DNA of 64,000 bases from Microbulbifer agarilyticus (GTDB lineage: Bacteria > Pseudomonadota > Gammaproteobacteria > Pseudomonadales > Cellvibrionaceae): assembly GCF_020171345.1 (NCBI RefSeq), contig NZ_JAIUZM010000003.1:434001-498000 (forward strand). Direction: 5' to 3'. The notes under the pieces were generated by a model, which was not told the DNA's origin, searched no databases, and saw only the letters and a list, made by a program, of their open reading frames with translations. The first letter of the stretch is position 1; each line of letters begins with the position of its first letter. Shown here piece after piece: positions 52,630 to 62,041 of the stretch. Made by a program: the position numbers and the translations under genes.

Positions 52630-53376
52630 ATGGATATGAGTATCTATATTTCCCCACTGGCCGTTTTAGCGCTGTCAGTGATTATTGTCACCATTCCCTA
52701 CTGGCCGCTTTTCCAGCGCCAAGGGCACCCACCCATACTGAGTGTGTCTGCAGGTGTGGGTATTACGTATGTGTTTCTCGCGGTGTTACCCAAGATGGCA
52801 ATGGTTCAGGCTTCACTGGCTGGCACGGTGGGTGAAGGGTCAATCTTGACGGTAGAGCGCCATGTGTATCTTGGCGCTCTAGCCGGTTTTGTCATCTTTC
52901 TCTTTATTGCCAACAAGGGGTTCTCCGAGCGTTCTCAGGTACCCGGATCGAAGCTGACACTTGGCGAAATCGTCGTCCTCTCCGTGTTTTCAATGTATTT
53001 CGCGCAGATCGGATTCTTGCTGGGGGAGTGGCCGAGTGAGTCACTACTCGGGTACTTTGCCTTAACCTGCGCCATTGGAATGCATTTCATCGGCATCAAT
53101 TACCATTTGTGGAAGCGATACCCATGCCGTTATTCCCGATTGTTCCGTTGGTTTTTCTCCTGCAGCCTGATTATTGGCTGGGTAGGGGCTGGTTTCGCCG
53201 AGCAAGTCGGCGGTTTTGTGAAGCTTTCATCCATGTTCGTAGCGGGCGGAATTATCATCACGGCAATACGCGAAGAAATACCTAGTCAGGGTGAGAGCAA
53301 TATTTTTTACTTTCTGACCTCCGTAGCGGTAACTACGGCTTTCATCTTGTTTGCTGAAGTTGTCTTACTTAAATGA
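52630..53376 (+). CDS. ZIP-like multipass membrane protein
   Basis: This 248-residue protein has about eight hydrophobic segments and a C-terminal FVAGGIIITAIREEIP segment resembling ZIP/GufA-family transporters. The usual metal-binding His/Glu helices are only partly present, so the transport role is uncertain. No partner gene is adjacent. Confidence 0.55.
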   Translation: MDMSIYISPLAVLALSVIIVTIPYWPLFQRQGHPPILSVSAGVGITYVFLAVLPKMAMVQASLAGTVGEGSILTVERHVYLGALAGFVIFLFIANKGFSERSQVPGSKLTLGEIVVLSVFSMYFAQIGFLLGEWPSESLLGYFALTCAIGMHFIGINYHLWKRYPCRYSRLFRWFFSCSLIIGWVGAGFAEQVGGFVKLSSMFVAGGIIITAIREEIPSQGESNIFYFLTSVAVTTAFILFAEVVLLK

Positions 53377-53539
53377 CGGCAACCCCCATGGTCGTCTGGG
53401 GGCGCTCGATTCGGTTGGTTTAGGCTTACCTGGGCGCGTGACGAAGGGCACTTATAGCGGAGGGACTGCAAAATATAGATAATGCCGCCGACTCGGGCCA
53501 GAGCCCTCTGAACCCTCCCCCCAGATTCCGGAAATACCC

Positions 53540-55738
53540 ATGGAAATCAGCGTCAACTTCCTCGACAACCTCAGACTTGAAGCCAAGTTCGACGACTTTA
53601 CGGTCATTACCGACCAGCCGATTCGCTACAAGGGTGATGGCTCGGCGCCGAGCCCGTTTGACTATTTCCTAGCCTCCTCGGCGTTGTGTGCGGCGTATTT
53701 CGTGCGGGTTTACTGTCTGGCGCGGGATATCCCAACCCACAATATTCGTCTCTCCCAGAACAATATCGTTGACCCGGAAGACCGCTATAACCAGATTTTC
53801 AAGATTCAGGTGGAGTTGCCGGAAGACATTTCGGAGAAGGATCGGCAGGGCATCCTGCGCTCCATCGACCGCTGCACCGTGAAGAAGGTGATCCAGACCG
53901 GGCCCGACTTCGAAATTGAGACTGTCGAGAACCTGGCGGAAGATGCGCAGGCGCTGTTGATGGTTTCCCCGGATGCCGAGCATCAGACCTTTATTGAAGG
54001 CAAGGACCTGCCGCTGGAGCAGACCATTGCCAACATGACCAAGATCCTCGCGGATCTGGGTATGAAGATCGAGATCGCCTCCTGGCGGAACATCGTGCCG
54101 CACGTGTGGTCGCTGCATATTCGGGATGCGGCTTCGCCCATGTGCTTCACCAACGGTAAGGGCGCCACCAAAGAGAGTGCGCTGTGTTCCGCTCTGGGTG
54201 AGTTTATCGAGCGCCTGAATTGCAATTTCTTTTACAACGACCAGTTTTTCGGTGAAGAGATCGCCAATGCGCCTTTCGTGCATTATCCGAATGAGCGCTG
54301 GTTCGAGTTGGAGGAAGACGATGCGCTGCCGGATGGCATCCTCGATGACTACACCCTACCGATCTACAACGCGGATGGTGAGCTGGCAGGTTCAAATTTG
54401 GTGGATACCAATTCCGGACGCATTGATCGCGGTATCTGCTCGTTGCCATTTGTGCGGAAGTCCGACGGCGAGACCGTTTATTTCCCGTCAAACTTGATCG
54501 AAAACCTGTTCCTGAGCAATGGCATGAGTGCTGGTAACACGTTGGCCGAGGCCCAGGTACAGTGCCTGTCTGAAATCTTCGAGCGGGCGGTGAAGAAGGA
54601 AATCCTCGAACAGGAAATCGCCTTGCCGGATGTGCCGCGTTCCGTGCTGGAAAAGTACCCGGATATCATTGAAGGGATTGAAGAGCTGGAAAAGCAGGGC
54701 TTCCCGATTCTGGTGAAGGATGCCTCTCTGGGCGGCCGGTTCCCGGTAATGTGTGTGACCTTGATGAACCCGCGTAACGGTGGGGTGTTTGCCTCTTTCG
54801 GCGCGCACCCGAGCTTACATGTTGCGCTGGAACGCAGTCTCACGGAACTGATGCAGGGGCGCAGCTTCGAAGGCCTGAACGATGTGCCACCGCCGACCTT
54901 TAATAGTCTGGCGGTTACCGAGCCCCATAACTTTGTTGAGCACTTTATTGATTCTACCGGTGTGGTTTCCTGGCGCTTCTTTAGTGCCAAGTCAGACTAT
55001 GAATTTGTCGAGTGGGATTTCTCTGGCAATCATGTCGATTCCAACGAGACCGAAGCGGATCGGCTTTTCGGAATCCTCGAATCCATGGGGAAAGAGGTCT
55101 ACATGGCTAATTACGAGGACCTCGGCGCACCGGCGTGCCGGATTCTGGTGCCGGGATATTCCGAAGTGTATCCGGTGGAAGACCTGATCTGGGACAACAC
55201 TAATAAGTCGCTGGACTACCGCGAAGACATTCTCAACCTGCACCGTTTGGAAGACGAGGCGCTGGAAGATCTATTGGAGCGCCTGGAAGAAAGCCAGATT
55301 GATAATTACGAAACTATCATCACCCTGATTGGTGTTGAGTTCGACGAAAATACAGTGTGGGGTCAGCTCACGGTGCTCGAACTGAAACTGCTGATTCAGC
55401 TGGCTTTGCAGCGGTATGAAGAGGCGTTGGAGTCGGTAGAGGCATTCCTGCAGTACAACGACAACACGGTGGAGCGAGGGTTGTTTTACCGCGCCGTGCA
55501 GGCGGTACTGGAAATTGCGCTGGATGAAGACCTGGAGCTGGAAGACTTCGTCGACAATTTGCGCCGTATGTTCGGGAATGATGTGATGGAAGCTGCGGTT
55601 GGTTCGGTAGATGGCAGTGTGCGTTTCCACGGCCTCACGCCAACCAATATGCAACTTGAGGGCCTGGACAAGCATCTGCGACTGATTGCCAGCTATAAAA
55701 AGCTACACGCCGCGCGTGCCGAAGCGGCTGCGCAGTAA
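53540..55738 (+). CDS. OsmC-YcaO fusion protein
   Basis: This 732-residue protein has an N-terminal OsmC-fold domain (about 1-150). It includes SAPSPFDYFLASSALCAAYFVRVYC and the C.VKKVIQTGPDF segment with the second Cys region. A YcaO domain follows (about 165-700), with ATP-grasp-like motifs such as KGATKESALCSALGEFIERLNC. YcaO enzymes activate amide backbones, as in ribosomal protein S12 beta-methylthiolation support or azoline formation. The OsmC part suggests peroxide or thiol chemistry. No leader-peptide or cyclase gene is adjacent, so a RiPP role is not supported. Confidence 0.9.
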   Translation: MEISVNFLDNLRLEAKFDDFTVITDQPIRYKGDGSAPSPFDYFLASSALCAAYFVRVYCLARDIPTHNIRLSQNNIVDPEDRYNQIFKIQVELPEDISEKDRQGILRSIDRCTVKKVIQTGPDFEIETVENLAEDAQALLMVSPDAEHQTFIEGKDLPLEQTIANMTKILADLGMKIEIASWRNIVPHVWSLHIRDAASPMCFTNGKGATKESALCSALGEFIERLNCNFFYNDQFFGEEIANAPFVHYPNERWFELEEDDALPDGILDDYTLPIYNADGELAGSNLVDTNSGRIDRGICSLPFVRKSDGETVYFPSNLIENLFLSNGMSAGNTLAEAQVQCLSEIFERAVKKEILEQEIALPDVPRSVLEKYPDIIEGIEELEKQGFPILVKDASLGGRFPVMCVTLMNPRNGGVFASFGAHPSLHVALERSLTELMQGRSFEGLNDVPPPTFNSLAVTEPHNFVEHFIDSTGVVSWRFFSAKSDYEFVEWDFSGNHVDSNETEADRLFGILESMGKEVYMANYEDLGAPACRILVPGYSEVYPVEDLIWDNTNKSLDYREDILNLHRLEDEALEDLLERLEESQIDNYETIITLIGVEFDENTVWGQLTVLELKLLIQLALQRYEEALESVEAFLQYNDNTVERGLFYRAVQAVLEIALDEDLELEDFVDNLRRMFGNDVMEAAVGSVDGSVRFHGLTPTNMQLEGLDKHLRLIASYKKLHAARAEAAAQ

Positions 55739-55768
55739 TAGGTATTTGTGGATAGCAACAAGTGGCCG

Positions 55769-57340
55769 TTACGGCATCGCACACCCGCTAGTCGGGCTTT
55801 CTTCGCGGCCGGATCTGGCATTCAGCAGAAGAAAGCTCATTACGTGCAAGTCCTCAAAGCGTTGTTCGTAGGGCGGGTATACGGTTACGCCGTGCGGGAA
55901 TGCGTTGAGGTGGCAGCGTGAACAGCTGAACCCTTTTTGGGTATAGGTCTCCAGCGTTGTATTGACCAGGTTTTCCGTGTTGGAATGCTGCGCACCTGGG
56001 ATGCCTGGCCCCAGTGCGGGGTTGGGCACTTGCAGATTTTTGTTTTGGGTGCCGATCAACTGGTAGTAAGACCAGACGGAATTGCGCAGTAGCCACTGGT
56101 ATTTTTTGTTGGCTATTTGCACATCGATGGGAATCGGCGTTTCCCGTGATACGTTGACTTGCTTGATGTCGGCTTTAGCCGGAAGTGTATCCCCTTGTTT
56201 GAAGGTATTCGGTATCAGGCCCGCTTCGCCCGTTTTTCCACCGACCTCGTAGCCGTTCGGATAACTTGGACTCGCGCTAGCGCCGTAATGGGATTCCGCT
56301 CCGGGGTTGAGTGCGGGATGCGCAGGGAGTGGAAGTGGATCGTGCAACCGCTTTTCCAGTCGCACATTATCCACGTGCTCGAAGGTAGAAGGCAGGTGCC
56401 CGAAAGGCGTTACCCGGTGAATATGAAATCCGATCAGGCCCATTAGGGTGGGCTCATTCAGGCCGCCATCCGGGAGCGGGAACTGTAATACGCGGCGAAA
56501 ATAGCGTCCGGGAATATCCGCGTCAGGCCCCTCTGTTTTCAGTACCTTCCATGCAGCCTTTATTTCAGTAATTCCTTGCCGCGCATATACCGGTAAATCT
56601 CGCAGGTAAAATTCCAGGCCGGTCGGCAGCGGCTGAAAGTTACTGCTGTCATCGTGAGGGCCTTGGGCTGGTTTGGGTGCGGCGTTGTGCTTGTTTGCAT
56701 AGTCGATGTAGTTGTCGACAGCAATCACCTGATTGTCCGCATCATAATATTTGAACTGCTTGATGTACTGAAAGTAGGACTGACTGAGCTTTACCTCTAC
56801 CCGTACGAACTCTTTGTTCTGGTCCACCAGCGGGCCGGTGGGCACGTTGGCGTTGGTGTAGGGCTGGTTGATGCCGGGTGCAAATGGTTTCCCGTACACG
56901 TAGCTGTTGCTGTAGCAGGGTGGTGACGGCTCACGCTGTAAATTCAGGAACTCGGGGTTCCCCCAGTCTACCGGCCAGTATTTTGGCGGGGTGAAGGCCT
57001 TTTCCGGTTCCATGTAGGACTCCCAAACCACGATGGGGTGGGGTGCGGTGCTGTTGGCGATACCGGCTAGCTGCTGGTTAGGATCTGGCTTGCCGCCAGG
57101 GCCACCTTGCTTCCAGGGCCAGTTCAGGGCGATGAACGATTGCCATGCGAAGTCGTAGGTATCCTGTTGGCTTGCCGGTGGAGTCTTGTAATCGTCTGGG
57201 TTTGCAGGGTACTGCGGATGGTTCAGGTCGAAGGGGAGTAGCCACGGGGTCTGCCACTGGGGCAATGGGGTTGCGATTGTGGTCGTGGACATTAGCAGCG
57301 CGCAGGCAAAGGCCGCACAGGTTCTCGAAGGCACATTCAT
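55769..57340 (-). CDS. Secreted c-type heme protein, unknown family
   Basis: This 523-residue protein has a signal peptide and one CxxCH heme-attachment motif, SCSRCH at about residue 490, near the C-terminus. The middle is rich in Pro, Tyr and Trp and has no enzyme motif I recognise. It is probably a periplasmic or surface electron-transfer protein. The ATG at 57340 is chosen for the upstream GGAG. It sits alone. Confidence 0.65.
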   Translation of the reverse strand: MNVPSRTCAAFACALLMSTTTIATPLPQWQTPWLLPFDLNHPQYPANPDDYKTPPASQQDTYDFAWQSFIALNWPWKQGGPGGKPDPNQQLAGIANSTAPHPIVVWESYMEPEKAFTPPKYWPVDWGNPEFLNLQREPSPPCYSNSYVYGKPFAPGINQPYTNANVPTGPLVDQNKEFVRVEVKLSQSYFQYIKQFKYYDADNQVIAVDNYIDYANKHNAAPKPAQGPHDDSSNFQPLPTGLEFYLRDLPVYARQGITEIKAAWKVLKTEGPDADIPGRYFRRVLQFPLPDGGLNEPTLMGLIGFHIHRVTPFGHLPSTFEHVDNVRLEKRLHDPLPLPAHPALNPGAESHYGASASPSYPNGYEVGGKTGEAGLIPNTFKQGDTLPAKADIKQVNVSRETPIPIDVQIANKKYQWLLRNSVWSYYQLIGTQNKNLQVPNPALGPGIPGAQHSNTENLVNTTLETYTQKGFSCSRCHLNAFPHGVTVYPPYEQRFEDLHVMSFLLLNARSGREESPTSGCAMP

Positions 57341-57470
57341 ACTGCGATGCTCCACCCGGTACTACTTCCTATTGTGTTAAGCGTAGGATGAAAGCTCCGC
57401 GCCAGGGTTCAATACGGTGTCAGGCGCTTCTGGATCGATTACGGGGTACTAAACAAAGCGTGTAAAAATG

Positions 57471-57496
57471 AAAAAGGCGGCCGAGGCCGCCTTTTT
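57471..57496 (-). terminator. Intrinsic terminator of the M16 peptidase gene
   Basis: AAAAAGGCGGCC (57471-57482) and GGCCGCCTTTTT (57485-57496) form a perfect stem with a two-base loop and A/T runs on both sides. It lies 20 bases past the peptidase stop (minus strand) and upstream of the c-heme gene. Confidence 0.85.
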
Positions 57497-57516
57497 AAAC
57501 CGTAAAGGTTGGTTGG

Positions 57517-60474
57517 TCAGGGAGTCGCAGACGCAGCGGTGGTCGCTGGCGCCGGAGTCTCAGCCTTGGGGTAGCCGTCTTCATCCAGTTCAACAATCGG
57601 AATCTCCAGGCCTTCTAGGCTTTCCCGAATGTTCGCTGCATCGCCCACCACCACAATCGCCATGTTTTGTGGATCTAGCAGACCGGTGATGACCTTGTTC
57701 AGGGCATCGCGGTCCGTCTCCTTTAGCAACGCATTCTGCTGGGTGCGGTAGTCCAACGGCAGGTCATAGCGCAGGATATTATTTAGCAGGCTGAGCTTGC
57801 TGCTCGGCGTTTCATATTTACGGGCTTCCTGCTGGCCGATCGCAGAGCGCAGGTAGTTGAACTCTGTTTCGGTCATACCTTTGCTGTCGAAGTTTTCAAA
57901 CTCGGTCAGTACTTCATTGAGTGCATCGGCGGTAGCGTCCTTTTTCACTTCTGAACTCAGCATGTACATGCCGTCCTGGGGTTCGCCGATCAGATAGGAG
58001 CGGGCGCCATAGGTGTAGCCTTTGTCTTCGCGCAGATTGAGGTTGATGCGGCTGTTAAAGTTTCCGCCCAGCGGGAAGTTGCCGAGGTAGGCGAGGTAGT
58101 AATCGCCGAGTGCGTCATACGGCAAGCCATGCTGGCCAACGCGCAGGCTGGACTGGGCCGCGCCTTCTTTGTTGACCAGATACACGGTACGACCATCAAT
58201 TGTCGGCTTCTCCAAGGCAATCGCGGCGCGGGTTGGCTCCGATACTTCCAGCTTTGCCAGTTCATCAAGGGATTCGAGAATCCGCGAGTGTGGCAGGCTG
58301 GTGCTCACGGTGACGCCACTTAAGTGACGAGGAAAGTGCGCTTTGTAGTGCTGCTTCACGTCTTCAAGCGTGATGTTCTCCACCGTGCTCGGCAAGCCGT
58401 TACCTGGGTAGCTGAGCGGGTGCTCTGCACCGCGCATTACCGCGCCTACCGCGCGGGTTGCCAGCCCCTGCGGGGTTTTGCGCGCCTGCTGTAGGCCTTC
58501 GATGGTTTGTTGCTTGATGCGGTCGAAATCGGCGTCGGTAAACGCGGGTTTGAGCATACGCTCCATCATCAGCGGAACCGCAGTATCCAGGTGCTTTTCA
58601 AGCACATTCAGAGTCACTGTCGTTTCGTACTGGCCGCTATTCACGCTGACACTGGCGCCCAGGCGTTTCAGTGCCTCGGTAAATTCGGCTGCGCTGCGCT
58701 CGGTGGTGGCTTCGGTCATGAGAGACGTCATCAGCGAGGTCAGGCCGGCTTTACCGCGGGGCTCGTCCCGCTGACCGACATCGAACACGGCGCGCACGGT
58801 AATAGTCGGCGTTTCGTCATTTTGCACTGCGAGTAATCGGACGCCGTTCTCGAGCTTGCCATCCTGTATCGCAGGCAGCTCTACCTGGGGGTTAACACCA
58901 GGGGTGGGTTGTACACTGCGATCGAATGTATCTTTCACCGGACGCAACGCCAGTTCCTGGCCTTTATCCGCATAGGTTTCTGGAATCGTGCGCGTCCACT
59001 CATAATTTTGTTTGGCTGCAGCCAGCTCTGGCTTGCCGTTTGGCACGATACTGAGCAGGACGGAGGGTTGTTTGGCAATGTACTGGTCAAATACCCGCGT
59101 TACGTCATCGGTCTCGATGGCGAGGTACGCATTAATTTCTTTGTCGATACCTTTGGGGCTGCCGGTAAAGGTTTCGAACGCGGCCAGGGTGGAGACTTTG
59201 CCGGAGACCGATTGCAGGCCAAAGACGCGACCAGATTCGTAACCGGCCTTAAATTTAACCAGATCGTCTTCGGTTACACCGCGGCTGGCAAATTCCGTCA
59301 GTGTGTCGCGTACTGCCTGTTCCATTTCGGCGAGGGTTTCACCGGAAGCCGGATTCTGAATTACGATAAACCACATTTCGCAGGCCAGCTCTTTACAGGA
59401 GTGGCTCACGCTCGCCGATACAGCGCGTCCGGTCTGTACCAGACGTTGGTACAGCATGGAATCCTGACCCTGGCCAAGAATGGCTGCCGCAGCATCCAGT
59501 GCCGGTTCGTCAGGGTGACTGTAATGGACAGTGGGCATCATCATCGCCAGTGCGGGAAGGTGAATGTTGTCTTCCAGCGTTACATAGCGATCGGCGTCCA
59601 GCTTGGCTGGCTGCTTGGGCAGGTCTTTTACTTCAGGGCCCGCGGGAATTGGGGCGAAGTACTTGGATACCCATGCGAGGGTTTGCGCCTTGTCGATATC
59701 ACCACCAATGGTGATGACCGCGTTGTTGGGTCCATACCAGCGCAGGAAGAAGCGTTTCAGGTCGCTCAAGTCGGCTTTGTTCAGATCTTCTAGCCAACCG
59801 ATAACCGGCCAGGAGTAGGGGTGGCCATCCGGATAGGTTGAGGCAAACATGGTCTCAAGCGCGCGACCATAGGGGCGGTTGTCGACACGTTGACCACGCT
59901 CGTTCTTTACGGTTTCCCGCTGTACTTCGAATTTTTCTTGGGTGACTGCGTCGAGGAACACCCCCATGCGGTCAGACTCCAGCCACAGCACGGTCTCGAG
60001 CTGGTTGGCCGGCACGGTCTGGTAGTAGTTGGTGCGGTCGCTGTTGGTGGTGCCATTCATGGTACCGCCGGCTTCGGTGATGATGCGGAAATGCTCTTCA
60101 TCACCGACATTCACCGAGCCCTGAAACATCATGTGCTCAAAAAAGTGCGCGAAACCGGAGCGGCCCGGATCTTCGCGATTGGACCCCACATGGTAGGTGA
60201 CGTCGACGTGCACCAGCGGGTCGGAGTGATCTTCGTGCAGGACAACGGTGAGGCCGTTATCGAGCTTGTACTTCTCGTAAGGGATTGCAATGTCTGCGCC
60301 GTTGCCATCGAAGGTCTCTACCAAGGTAACACCAGCGGGCAGGGCCGCTTGCTGCTCGGCAGCCTTGGGTGTTTCCAGTTTGGCGGAATCTTCTTTGCTG
60401 ACAGGATCAGAACTTTTACTACAGGCGGCCAAAATTGCGGATGCGAAAATCAGGGCGATTTTTGTGCGGTGCAT
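57517..60474 (-). CDS. M16-family zinc metallopeptidase, lipoprotein
   Basis: This 985-residue lipoprotein (LAAC lipobox, Cys at about residue 18) has an inverted zinc site HxxEH in HFFEHMMF (His 110, Glu 113, His 114). The second M16 half is degenerate, as in pitrilysin-like two-half proteins. It probably degrades peptides in the periplasm or outer membrane. The terminator at 57471 follows it. Single gene. Confidence 0.9.
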   Translation of the reverse strand: MHRTKIALIFASAILAACSKSSDPVSKEDSAKLETPKAAEQQAALPAGVTLVETFDGNGADIAIPYEKYKLDNGLTVVLHEDHSDPLVHVDVTYHVGSNREDPGRSGFAHFFEHMMFQGSVNVGDEEHFRIITEAGGTMNGTTNSDRTNYYQTVPANQLETVLWLESDRMGVFLDAVTQEKFEVQRETVKNERGQRVDNRPYGRALETMFASTYPDGHPYSWPVIGWLEDLNKADLSDLKRFFLRWYGPNNAVITIGGDIDKAQTLAWVSKYFAPIPAGPEVKDLPKQPAKLDADRYVTLEDNIHLPALAMMMPTVHYSHPDEPALDAAAAILGQGQDSMLYQRLVQTGRAVSASVSHSCKELACEMWFIVIQNPASGETLAEMEQAVRDTLTEFASRGVTEDDLVKFKAGYESGRVFGLQSVSGKVSTLAAFETFTGSPKGIDKEINAYLAIETDDVTRVFDQYIAKQPSVLLSIVPNGKPELAAAKQNYEWTRTIPETYADKGQELALRPVKDTFDRSVQPTPGVNPQVELPAIQDGKLENGVRLLAVQNDETPTITVRAVFDVGQRDEPRGKAGLTSLMTSLMTEATTERSAAEFTEALKRLGASVSVNSGQYETTVTLNVLEKHLDTAVPLMMERMLKPAFTDADFDRIKQQTIEGLQQARKTPQGLATRAVGAVMRGAEHPLSYPGNGLPSTVENITLEDVKQHYKAHFPRHLSGVTVSTSLPHSRILESLDELAKLEVSEPTRAAIALEKPTIDGRTVYLVNKEGAAQSSLRVGQHGLPYDALGDYYLAYLGNFPLGGNFNSRINLNLREDKGYTYGARSYLIGEPQDGMYMLSSEVKKDATADALNEVLTEFENFDSKGMTETEFNYLRSAIGQQEARKYETPSSKLSLLNNILRYDLPLDYRTQQNALLKETDRDALNKVITGLLDPQNMAIVVVGDAANIRESLEGLEIPIVELDEDGYPKAETPAPATTAASATP

Positions 60475-60616
60475 GGCGGTAGAAGACCTTTTTATTTTGT
60501 TGGATTGCAGATCCTAGCACAGAGAACCGGGCGCCGTAGCGCGAAGGAAAAATTAGCGGGAACGTGGCGCGGATTAACGCGACATGTCACAGAAGAATTC
60601 GGCAGTCAATAAAAAA

Positions 60617-60641
60617 GGGCGCAACTCATAGAGTTGCGCCC
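60617..60641 (-). terminator. Intrinsic terminator of the porin gene
   Basis: GGGCGCAACTC (60617-60627) pairs perfectly with GAGTTGCGCCC (60631-60641) across a three-base loop. On the minus strand it is followed by a T-run complementary to AAAAAA at 60611-60616, so it ends the leftward porin transcript. Confidence 0.9.
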
Positions 60642-60671
60642 TGAAGTTAGGGGGTCGATTTCAAGTTCGGT

Positions 60672-61607
60672 TTAGAACTTGAATTCAGTACCTACGCCAA
60701 CGTAGCTGCGGGAGTAGTCGTCAGCAGCAGTTTCGTCGGTGTAGAAGGTGAAGACCTTAGCGGCGGAGGACAGTTTGTAGTCCAGGCCCAGGCTGAAGGT
60801 TTCGCCGTCAGTCTTAACGATGTCAGACTGGCCGTATTGTGCTTTAGCAGTCCACTTGTTGATCTTGTAAGCAACAGAAGTCATCCAGCCGTCCTGCTTG
60901 CTGCTGTCTGCTTTTTCCTGCTCTTCGTACAGACCGCCAACCTGCAGGTTGCCGAAGTTGTACTGGGCGACCACACGGGATACGTCCCAATCGTTGCCTT
61001 CAACACCCATGTCGTAAGCGTATGCCAGGTAAACACCGTCTTTGTCGTAAGCGAAAGACAGGGAGGTGCCGTTGTCGCGGGTGTCCACGACTTCACCAGC
61101 GTCGTCCAGGATCTCAGCGTCTTCGTTGCTGATATAGGCAGCAGCTACTTTGAAGCCACCAAAAGACGGAGTGGTGTACTGAACCGCATTGGACGGACGG
61201 TTGTCGCTCTTGGTCACCAGACTCTTGATGTCGCCTTCGAGGTCGTTGAACAGGTCAACTTTCTTCTGGGCAACTTTCAGTGGGGAGTCGAACTTACCGG
61301 CGATGGCCTGACCGAAGCCACCTTCCAGGCCTGCATAGATGTTGCGCTGGCTGAAAGTGTCGCCGTCGCCATCCATGTTTACCTGATATTCCATCTTGTA
61401 GATGCCCTTGATACCGCTATCCAGCGGCAGCTCACCTTTAACACCCAGGCGAGAAGCATTACTGGATACGTCAGTAACAGCGCCGTCACCTTCGTCATTG
61501 GACTGGAAAGAAACGTTGGCTTTACCGTAAAAGTCGAAAAGCTCTTCGGCGTTGGCAACGGTAGGCAGTGCGGCAACCAGGGCCAGAGAGATAGCGGTCT
61601 TTTTCAT
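60672..61607 (-). CDS. General outer-membrane porin (Gram-negative porin family)
   Basis: This 311-residue porin starts MKKTAISLALVAALPTVANA, a signal peptide. Porin features follow: FDFYGKANVSFQSND, SNASRLGVKGELPLDSGIKG, RNIYAGLEGGFGQAIAGKFDSPL and a C-terminal Phe (GTEFKF). It passes small solutes through the outer membrane. ATG at 61607 is selected over the longer frame from 61619. Expression is probably strong, given the clear terminator. The promoter was not placed with confidence. Confidence 0.92.
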   Translation of the reverse strand: MKKTAISLALVAALPTVANAEELFDFYGKANVSFQSNDEGDGAVTDVSSNASRLGVKGELPLDSGIKGIYKMEYQVNMDGDGDTFSQRNIYAGLEGGFGQAIAGKFDSPLKVAQKKVDLFNDLEGDIKSLVTKSDNRPSNAVQYTTPSFGGFKVAAAYISNEDAEILDDAGEVVDTRDNGTSLSFAYDKDGVYLAYAYDMGVEGNDWDVSRVVAQYNFGNLQVGGLYEEQEKADSSKQDGWMTSVAYKINKWTAKAQYGQSDIVKTDGETFSLGLDYKLSSAAKVFTFYTDETAADDYSRSYVGVGTEFKF

Positions 61608-62041
61608 GTCTGCTCTCATATCGAAGTAAGTAGTGAAAATGGATGCAATAGGTTGTGTTCTTCCGATGCGGCGCAGTTTGCGGCACTTATGTTACAAACA
61701 TGTGAAAGGTGAAAAATATTTGAAAGTAATGCGACTAAAAGTTGTCAGTTTTGACGGTTAGGCACGCAAGGCAGGATGTTTTTGCTCGAATTTGGAGCCC
61801 TTTATGACCGCAAGGGGCTTGCTCCAATTACCCAGCGGAGGTTCAAAATACCTGGTTTTCTTTGTTTTTTGGTGTTTTGTCCTCAGCTATGGGGTGTAGC
61901 GATAAAATTCTGTAATATTTCGACCTCCGGGTCAGGTGGGCTGTCCCGGTAGTTCAGAGCCGTTAAATGCCTCAGGGATTGGGGTGTTCGGGGGGATAGT
62001 AGCAACATGGATGTGGCATGCGGGCCGAACGGATATCGGTC
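61608..62041. other. Divergent region between porin and comEC
   Basis: This ~434-base stretch holds the upstream regions of the leftward porin gene and the rightward comEC. I could not identify convincing promoter boxes, an operator or an RNA gene. Confidence 0.5.
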
